DNA from: Bacteroidota bacterium
Lineage (GTDB): Bacteria; Bacteroidota; Bacteroidia; Chitinophagales; Chitinophagaceae
Assembly (NCBI GenBank): GCA_023423015.1
Contig: JAFAGE010000025.1
Span: forward strand, 1 to 19,205
Reading direction: 5' to 3'
Length of the DNA stretch: 19,205 bases
Below the pieces are notes generated by a model. It was not told the origin of the DNA. It did not search any database and saw only the letters and a list, made by a program, of their open reading frames with translations. Positions within the stretch are counted from its first letter, which is position 1, and each line of letters starts with the position of its first letter. Below, piece after piece: positions 14,733-19,205 of the stretch. Position numbers and translations under genes: made by a program.

Positions 14733-16510
14733 AAGACCATCTTGGAAACGTGCGCATGGTGTTGACCGAAGAAAAGGACACGGTACCTTATGTTACTCTA
14801 AGTTTTGAAGGCACGTCCGGATCAACAGAGCAGCAGAACCAGGATGCGATTTGGGAAAACCGAACGGGTAGCAGCATCAACATTGTTGGTAGCCGCGTTT
14901 CGCGACCTGGAGCATTTGGTACGACTGGCACGAACGGAAGTTACGTGGTGCTTGCCCGAAAAAGCACGGGTGCCATTGGTGCCGCAAAATTACTCAAGGT
15001 AATGGCGGGTGATCGGATTCACACGCAGGTAGATTATTTTTATACGGCAGCTAACACCAACAACTCGGGTGCAAGTGGAATTAATAGCCTGGTGTCAAAC
15101 ATTGCAACGGCAATTGCAGCAAGCGGACAAGTAAGTGCCGTACTGAAAGATGGTGCAGCGCTGCTTACGCCGGCTATGTCGGGCAGCTCTGGGTTAGTGA
15201 GCCTGCTTAATACACCGAATGCCACCAGTGGAGTGAACAATGCACCAAAAGCATATCTGAATGTGGTATTCTTCGACGAGCAGTTCCGGCCGGATGTAAA
15301 TGCGTCGAAGGTATACCGCGTGGAATATTCACCTAATACTAAGGGCACGATCAGTCGGACGATGGCCAATGCCATTCCCGTGATCAAGAGCGGTTATGTA
15401 TACCTGTACGTGAGTAACGAAAGCGATGAGATGGTGTATTTTGATAACTTTATGCTTAGCCATGAACTCGGAGCTTTAAGAGAAGAAACGCACTATTATC
15501 CATTTGGATTGACGATGGCGGGGATTAGTTCAAGAGCGGTAGGTAAACTCGACAACAAACTTCAATACAACGGCAAGGAGTTGCAACATAAAGAATTTAG
15601 CGATAGCGCAGGGTTAGAGTGGTATGACTATGGAGCGAGGATGTATGATCCGCAGGTGGGAAGGTGGAATAACATTGATGTGATGGCGGAGGCGGCACGC
15701 GACTACTCTACTTATACGTACGTGTACAACAGTCCAATAACTCATAATGATCCGACGGGAATGATTGGAGAACCATTTGCTTCTACATTCATCAATCCAG
15801 ATGGAGACATATTGGAACATAGAGATGACGGAGATCCTTTGGTCTATTTAGTGACTGATCCAAAAAATTGGTCCGGAGCGAAAGACGGTCTAAGCGTGAT
15901 GGGTTTGGAAGACCCCAAACGCAATTACAAAAAGGGAGAAAAATATGAACATTATTATCCCGGCAAGGAAAAACAAAGCAATCACACTCAAGCTTGGGGG
16001 ACGGCGATAGCACTAACTGGAGCTATGGTAGCAGACGACGCCACTGTTGTTGGGGTAATTGATGATGTTTTGATTCCAGTCATCCTTGGAGGAACCTTAG
16101 TTTACGTCCTTCTATCAAGTGATTATGCTCCGCCCGCGCCAGTACCGCTTACTGCGACACCGGATCGTCCGAGTTGTGTAGTCATTTTCATCGACGGAAA
16201 TCAGGCACCACAAGCTGCCCGACACGCGCACGATGCAATAATGACAGGCGTTGTGAATATGGGAATTCTCGACAGGGCTGGCAAGTTTGCCAGAAGCAAA
16301 GCTAACCTTAAAAATATGCCTATAATCCCTGGTAAAGATCGAGACGAATTTTTACCTTCGGTCTTGAAACCGCTATATGGACGTACTAGCGTAAGATCAA
16401 TTGATCTTGCTGATAATAGAAGTGCGGGAGGGCAAATTGGTGCTCAACTTAAGGGCGTTAAGGATGGTACTCGTGTTATAGTTATCCCAATAAATATCCC
16501 CAACGAATAA
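14597..16510 (+). CDS. RHS core with C-terminal NucA/NucB-like DNase toxin tip
   Basis: This frame gives 637 residues; homology starts at about base 14708 (KWNFDYFLKDHLGNVRMVLT), so the first 37 residues are frame noise. The RHS-associated core ends at about residue 389 with ETHYYPFGLTMAGI, LQYNGKEL, LEWYDYGARMYDPQVGRWNN and ITHNDPTGM. The next 248 residues form the variable tip. A hydrophobic stretch (DVLIPVILGGTLVYVLLSS, about 489-508) may help entry. The last 100 residues resemble NucA/NucB deoxyribonucleases: IDGNQAPQAARHAHDA, then GKDRDEFLPS (D583, E584), then DLADNRSAGGQIGAQL (D606, N607) and GTRVIVI. Such tips are released after delivery and cut DNA in rival cells. A probable immunity gene follows after 4 bases. 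With no 5' part and a frameshift, this copy may be silent unless recombined onto an intact RHS gene. Confidence 0.82.
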   Translation: MAVYRQLCIPKRHARIFHARRGPGACRHACIARQLYSKWNFDYFLKDHLGNVRMVLTEEKDTVPYVTLSFEGTSGSTEQQNQDAIWENRTGSSINIVGSRVSRPGAFGTTGTNGSYVVLARKSTGAIGAAKLLKVMAGDRIHTQVDYFYTAANTNNSGASGINSLVSNIATAIAASGQVSAVLKDGAALLTPAMSGSSGLVSLLNTPNATSGVNNAPKAYLNVVFFDEQFRPDVNASKVYRVEYSPNTKGTISRTMANAIPVIKSGYVYLYVSNESDEMVYFDNFMLSHELGALREETHYYPFGLTMAGISSRAVGKLDNKLQYNGKELQHKEFSDSAGLEWYDYGARMYDPQVGRWNNIDVMAEAARDYSTYTYVYNSPITHNDPTGMIGEPFASTFINPDGDILEHRDDGDPLVYLVTDPKNWSGAKDGLSVMGLEDPKRNYKKGEKYEHYYPGKEKQSNHTQAWGTAIALTGAMVADDATVVGVIDDVLIPVILGGTLVYVLLSSDYAPPAPVPLTATPDRPSCVVIFIDGNQAPQAARHAHDAIMTGVVNMGILDRAGKFARSKANLKNMPIIPGKDRDEFLPSVLKPLYGRTSVRSIDLADNRSAGGQIGAQLKGVKDGTRVIVIPINIPNE

Positions 16511-16514
16511 GCGT

Positions 16515-17015
16515 ATGAAGTATTATAGACAACTTAATGTTGGATACCATCAAATTTATATTGTTGATTCAAGCATAGACCAGAACTACTATAAATATAT
16601 TTGGACCAATGCCGACATAGATAGTATGCTATGTGTATCCCGGCATTTTTTGATAATGGCAACTGGGGGTCCACTATTAGTGCCATTTTTCGCGACAACC
16701 TATAATGAAAAACCAGAATTGGATTTAAGCCAGTATGATCATGTTGTTGAATGTTCATTAGAATTGCTTTCGGGTCTAAGGATTTTTGGTGAGTTTGACG
16801 AAGAGGAGTATAGTTTGTCGATTGACATTAAGGCTGGAAATTATGTCGTGGTGGCCTGCTATAAGGGTTTGGATAGTATTAGTTTCGACGGCCTGGAAGG
16901 CGATGACTCCTATCACCTGTTTCTTTGGCCTTCTAAAGAGCGCATACCGAAGAAGGTACTTAAACAGTGGGTCAATGAGGAAAGAGGGATTGGAACTGGT
17001 TTTTACAAGGAATAG
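16515..17015 (+). CDS. Probable immunity protein, ComJ (Nin)-like nuclease inhibitor
   Basis: The protein has 166 residues, has no signal peptide, and starts 4 bases after the toxin stop, the usual place for an RHS immunity gene. It begins YRQLNVGYHQIYIVDSS and later has IWTNADIDSM, EEYSLSIDIKAGNYVVVACY and a C-terminal extension. From memory, Bacillus ComJ (Nin), the inhibitor of NucA, has a matching layout: an LSISYHQF start, a DWTDEAI segment and a LSFDLPKGDYQL strand. A NucA-like toxin beside a ComJ-like protein makes a coherent pair, so a cytoplasmic inhibitor of the toxin is the best reading. The resemblance is by eye; ComJ itself is about 130 residues, shorter than this protein. Confidence 0.72.
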   Translation: MKYYRQLNVGYHQIYIVDSSIDQNYYKYIWTNADIDSMLCVSRHFLIMATGGPLLVPFFATTYNEKPELDLSQYDHVVECSLELLSGLRIFGEFDEEEYSLSIDIKAGNYVVVACYKGLDSISFDGLEGDDSYHLFLWPSKERIPKKVLKQWVNEERGIGTGFYKE

Positions 17016-17024
17016 ATTTTTCGG

Positions 17025-17273
17025 ATGTCTTTACATGCGCCGGGAACAGATCTGTATGCTCCCGTTGATGGTATAAAAACGACAGCAACTCCTGAGGGTA
17101 AAGTATTTAAAGTTCCAGATGGTTCTACTATTACCGTATCAAGTAGTGGCAACCCTCGACCTTTTTCTAAGTGGGGTTTGTTTTCACATGAAATGAGGCT
17201 TCATCCTAAGATTGGAAATGTTAAGCGGCCGGATGATAATTGGAAGGCCTTAGATGAATCAAAACCACGCTAA
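17025..17273 (+). CDS. Short orphan ORF, possibly a displaced toxin tip
   Basis: The ORF has 82 residues and starts 9 bases after the immunity stop, in the same frame as that gene. It has no signal peptide or membrane segment. The sequence (APGTDLYAPVDGIKTTATPE, GKVFKVPDGSTITVSSSGNP, WGLFSHEMRLHP, KRPDDNWKALDESKPR) is compact, basic at its end, and has no zinc or HNH pattern I recognise. It could be the last part of another RHS toxin left behind when the tip was replaced, paired with the membrane protein that follows. It could also be a small accessory protein. I do not recognise the family. Confidence 0.5.
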   Translation: MSLHAPGTDLYAPVDGIKTTATPEGKVFKVPDGSTITVSSSGNPRPFSKWGLFSHEMRLHPKIGNVKRPDDNWKALDESKPR

Positions 17274-17293
17274 TCACAAACAGCTAATCGATT

Positions 17294-17578
17294 ATGGGAG
17301 TAAATAATTTCTTTTTCAAGTTACTTGCTATCCTGTCATTTGTTTTTGGAGCAATGTTATATGTAGGTTATCTAGTTTTGAAACTAACAGAGATCGACAA
17401 TAGCGGCATGATTGTTTATAGAGTTTTGGTTTTTGTTTCTTTTGTAGTTAGTCTATCGGCAATAATTTTTTTCATAGGAATGTTAATATATTTTCTGTAC
17501 AAAAGAATTAAGTATGATAGGTACTTTCTTTGGCTTATTATACTTGGCGCGTCATTATGGATAACAGGTGTTTTTTGA
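17294..17578 (+). CDS. Small membrane protein, candidate orphan immunity
   Basis: The protein has 94 residues with three predicted helices: FFFKLLAILSFVFGAMLYVG (about 6-27), VYRVLVFVSFVVSLSAIIFF with the next residues (about 41-66), and YFLWLIILGASLWITGVF (about 77-94). A basic loop KRIKYDRY precedes the last helix. It has no recognised family. It is the fourth gene in a tightly spaced row (RHS, immunity, orphan ORF, this), 20 bases after the orphan ORF. Small membrane proteins often act as immunity against toxins that attack from the periplasm or membrane, which is only an inference here. Confidence 0.6.
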   Translation: MGVNNFFFKLLAILSFVFGAMLYVGYLVLKLTEIDNSGMIVYRVLVFVSFVVSLSAIIFFIGMLIYFLYKRIKYDRYFLWLIILGASLWITGVF

Positions 17579-17614
17579 TCCTGGAGGAATATTTAGTTGG
17601 ATAATGGACTAAAG

Positions 17615-17655
17615 TAAAGGGTTAAGCCTGGCACGTGTCTGGCTTTACTCCTTTA
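17615..17655. terminator. Imperfect hairpin between convergent genes
   Basis: TAAAGG pairs with CCTTTA and AAGCC with GGCTT across a 12-base centre containing CACGTG. It lies 37 bases after the membrane protein stop and just before the end of the convergent remnant. No T-run follows, so its activity is uncertain. Confidence 0.35.
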
Positions 17656-17663
17656 AGGCAGCG

Positions 17664-17873
17664 CTACAGCACAGCGATATTTTTTTGAAAGAATTCCTTG
17701 AATTTGGACTTGGTGAGCATGGTGTCGATGATGCGGAAGAGGGCCTGCTTATCTTCTTCCTCGAGCTGTTCGATGAGGTGTAGTTTTTCTGAAGTGGTCT
17801 TGTCTTTAATTTTTACTTCTTTGGGCAGTTTGCCTTCATAATGGATGATCTGGTCTAAAAGAAGCTCAACATG
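17664..17873 (-). pseudogene. C-terminal remnant of an XRE-family regulator
   Basis: The ORF reads from 17948, but the recognisable part is the last 70 residues: VELLLDQIIHYEGKLPKEV, IEQLEEEDKQALFRIIDTML and TKSKFKEFFQKNIAVL. From memory this is the usual tail of about 110-residue Bacteroidota Cro/CI-type regulators (pattern LEEEDKxxxFxxIDxMLTKxKFKDFFQKN). The helix-turn-helix half is missing. The upstream bases instead run antisense to the start of the DUF1493-like gene, which marks a deletion or insertion breakpoint near 17873. It is not expected to bind DNA. Confidence 0.65.
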
Positions 17874-17900
17874 ATTGCTTACCGAAAAAGAGCAAGCCAA

Positions 17901-18233
17901 ATGAATGAAACAATTTTTGACAAGCTGAAAGTGTTTGTTATCGAACAAGCTGCAGTTGAGGCTGAGGAAGTAACGAGGAATGCAAGAATAGAGGATGATT
18001 TAGGTGTTTATGGTGATGATGCAGTAGATTTATTGATTGCATATGGAAAGGTTTTTAATGTTGACATAACAAAATTTATGGCGGCAGATTATTTTACTGG
18101 AGAAGGCGATACCATATTACCCGGTATCATCAGGGTTTTAACCAACGGAAAAAAAAGAAAGACGTTGACTGTCGGTCATCTTGAAAAAGGAATAATAGCA
18201 GGCCGATTAGATGAAGAAATAATAGATAGTTAA
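17901..18233 (+). CDS. DUF1493-like small protein
   Basis: The protein has 110 residues from the ATG at 17901 (MNETIFDKLKVFVIEQ). An upstream ATG at 17871 would add 10 basic residues and lies in the regulator breakpoint, so it is less likely. The pattern ARIEDDLGVYGDDAVDLLIA, YGKVFNVDITKFMAADYF, then LTVGHLEKGIIAGRLDEEII fits the DUF1493 family: an acidic LGxxGDDA turn followed by FxVDxxxF. The fold is reminiscent of acyl-carrier-like helical proteins. The function is unknown. Its place behind a toxin/immunity pair suggests an orphan immunity gene, but this is inference. A strong hairpin terminator follows. Confidence 0.72.
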   Translation: MNETIFDKLKVFVIEQAAVEAEEVTRNARIEDDLGVYGDDAVDLLIAYGKVFNVDITKFMAADYFTGEGDTILPGIIRVLTNGKKRKTLTVGHLEKGIIAGRLDEEIIDS

Positions 18234-18242
18234 ACAATAAAT

Positions 18243-18257
18243 CCCGGCGCAGCCGGG
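18243..18257. terminator. GC-rich hairpin terminator between convergent genes
   Basis: CCCGGC-GCA-GCCGGG is a perfect 6-bp stem with a 3-base loop, followed by CTTTAAAATGCATTTTTTG. It lies 9 bases after the DUF1493-like stop and before the end of the convergent lipoprotein gene, so it probably serves the plus strand. Confidence 0.8.
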
Positions 18258-18295
18258 CTTTAAAATGCATTTTTTGCTCATTTTAAATCAATATA

Positions 18296-18865
18296 TCAGT
18301 TTATGTATTGCATATCAAATCGTCCTTCAGTTACATGTACGGTGTTGCCAAATTCATCGATTCCATCAAACCAGAATGTTCCTGCCACGATCCCCAGGTC
18401 TAAATCAAAGAAGGTGATGGTGAGTTCTCCAACCAAAGTATCACTGGTAACATATCTACTCGATCGGCTTGTATAAACGTTCGCTGCTCTATAACTTGCC
18501 CGGTGTTTACCAGGAGGACGAGCTCTTAAAGCGAATATCTTTCCTGTTTCTAATGAGATACTATCAACGTAAATGCTAATGCTGGATAGTTCACAGCTAT
18601 TTGCAGGGTTACGTCTTCCGCTCACAACGAATACATATCCCTCCGAGCCCTCATATAGTTTTTGATAGTAACATGATGTCGGAGAACCCAAGAATGCAGC
18701 TTTCGGAAGAAATACTGCACCATTAACCAAACACCCAAAAGTGTTTTTGCCTTCATGCGTTAGTGGTGGTAAAGTCGGCCCGGCCGGACCATGTTTTTTA
18801 CATCCATACACACCGGATACAAGCACTAAGAGGAAGGTGATATGTAAAATAAATTTAGCTTTCAT
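18296..18865 (-). CDS. Lipoprotein, copy B of a duplicated pair
   Basis: The protein has 189 residues, the same length as copy A at 12569-13138. The signal peptide and tether (MKAKFILHITFLLVLVSG, VYGCKKHGPAGPTLPP) and the end (GTFWFDGIDEFGN, EGRFDMQYIN) are nearly identical. Roughly residues 55-150 differ in many places, for example AFRDANDCTNESRRY against SYRAANVYTSRSSRY. Conserved cysteines at NTFGC, SCYYQ and NSCE suggest disulfides, but the DC in copy A's DANDC segment is replaced. Unlike copy A it has no intact partner gene upstream, only the 41-codon tail, so the promoter used by copy A is absent. Expression may come from a new upstream junction or not occur at all. Confidence 0.8.
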   Translation of the reverse strand: MKAKFILHITFLLVLVSGVYGCKKHGPAGPTLPPLTHEGKNTFGCLVNGAVFLPKAAFLGSPTSCYYQKLYEGSEGYVFVVSGRRNPANSCELSSISIYVDSISLETGKIFALRARPPGKHRASYRAANVYTSRSSRYVTSDTLVGELTITFFDLDLGIVAGTFWFDGIDEFGNTVHVTEGRFDMQYIN

Positions 18866-18979
18866 AGATACGTTTATTTTTTTGCCTGATAGCGGCGTGA
18901 GGATTTGAACTATGCGAAGGACGAATATGAATGAGGCTTTCGCAATAGTAATTTGTGACTCCTACATTGATTCGGTAGG
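18855..18979 (-). pseudogene. Tail of the exported-protein gene (truncated copy of 13128-13943)
   Basis: Only the last 41 codons remain, ending in the same overlap with the lipoprotein start. At 18979-18982 the sequence jumps to the RHS leader, leaving out the counterpart of 13256-14002 (about 747 bases). The break has two C's of shared sequence plus one extra G. Confidence 0.85.
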
Positions 18980-19205
18980 GTCCGGAAGCAGCATTTCCTT
19001 AATAAAATTAGGGCATATTTCTGTGGCGGAATATGCCTGTGACCTGTATCAGGAAACTGTTCTGATTCATGAAGGAAACGAAGAATTAATGTCCAGGGAT
19101 TTGCAACTTAAAAGAAAGATTTATTCAGCTGTGTCGGAGGTGCGTAAACAAAAAGGAAGAGAACGCATCTTTGAAAAGTCTATAATCTTGATCAGTTTAA
19201 TGGAA
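18912..19205 (+). CDS. Chimeric open frame across the junction into the RHS leader (partial)
   Basis: A frame of 98 codons is open from the ATG at 18912 to the window edge. The first part is antisense to the truncated gene tail; the second is the leader (LGHISVAEYACDLYQET, MSRDLQLKRKIYSAVSEV, RKQKGRERIFEKSI). The leader part has coding-like composition and is closed by two stops in copy A. I do not recognise it. It may be the relic of a protein once fused upstream of the RHS core, or chance. The RHS frame itself begins at its end in another frame. Confidence 0.3.
   Translation, partial: MRRTNMNEAFAIVICDSYIDSVGSGSSISLIKLGHISVAEYACDLYQETVLIHEGNEELMSRDLQLKRKIYSAVSEVRKQKGRERIFEKSIILISLME
18982..19205. 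repeat. Direct repeat, right arm, copy B: leader into a second RHS core
   Basis: This is the partner of 14003-14226 (offset 4979, six mismatches). The last bases encode the start of FNGNIKAM as in copy A, so a second RHS core very likely begins beyond the window. Confidence 0.92.

Noticed and set aside
17013..17027. Stop-codon readthrough joining the immunity protein to the 82-residue ORF, which is in the same frame
   Set aside because: The TAG is followed by ordinary sequence, the second ORF has its own ATG 9 bases on, and the immunity protein is complete without it.

Overview
The window looks like a chromosomal accessory region of a Bacteroidota bacterium, most likely a Chitinophagaceae-type soil bacterium. 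The supporting signs are a type IX secretion (T9SS) sorting domain, Bacteroidota-style -7 promoter elements (TAnnTTTG), an ABC permease of the duplicated FtsX type without an ATPase, a DUF4038/GH140-like glycosidase, a tetratricopeptide sensor kinase of the HisKA_2 type and RHS proteins with a C-terminal toxin tip. The family calls below were made by reading the proteins; no database search was possible.

Left half (1-10.8 kb), mostly ordinary genes. Bases 1-1950 (minus) are a TPR sensor histidine kinase that runs off the left edge and carries an in-frame TAA at codon 140. It overlaps by ATGA the end of an exported DUF4038-type glycosidase (1947-3365, minus). Next come a truncated metallo-beta-lactamase-fold remnant (3432-3617), a large ABC permease (3663-6047), L-rhamnose mutarotase (6097-6402, minus) with a perfect 20-bp palindrome centred on its start codon, an outer-membrane-type protein (6559-7806), a small lipoprotein (8031-8570), a luciferase-like monooxygenase (8601-9623, minus) and an exported protein of unknown function (9692-10306, minus). 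Bases 10307-10825 hold no gene but several short repeats.

Middle (10.8-13.9 kb): a minus-strand operon encodes an exported beta-rich protein, a lipoprotein, and a secreted alpha/beta hydrolase whose T9SS C-terminal domain is in another frame (frameshift near 11.15 kb).

Right part (14.0-19.2 kb): an RHS toxin cassette. A 5'-truncated RHS core (from about 14196, with one frameshift near 14.71 kb) ends in a variable tip that looks like a NucA/NucB deoxyribonuclease. Four bases later is a gene whose protein resembles ComJ (Nin), the known inhibitor of NucA, so it is the probable immunity gene. A short orphan ORF, a small membrane protein, a beheaded XRE regulator and a DUF1493-like gene follow. 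The window then repeats itself: the lipoprotein gene, the tail of the exported-protein gene and the 224-bp leader into the RHS core recur as direct copies at 18296-19205, with about 750 bp deleted between them. The window ends exactly where a second RHS core should begin. I read this as a tandem array of orphan RHS toxin/immunity cassettes bounded by long direct repeats, and consider it the most interesting system here.
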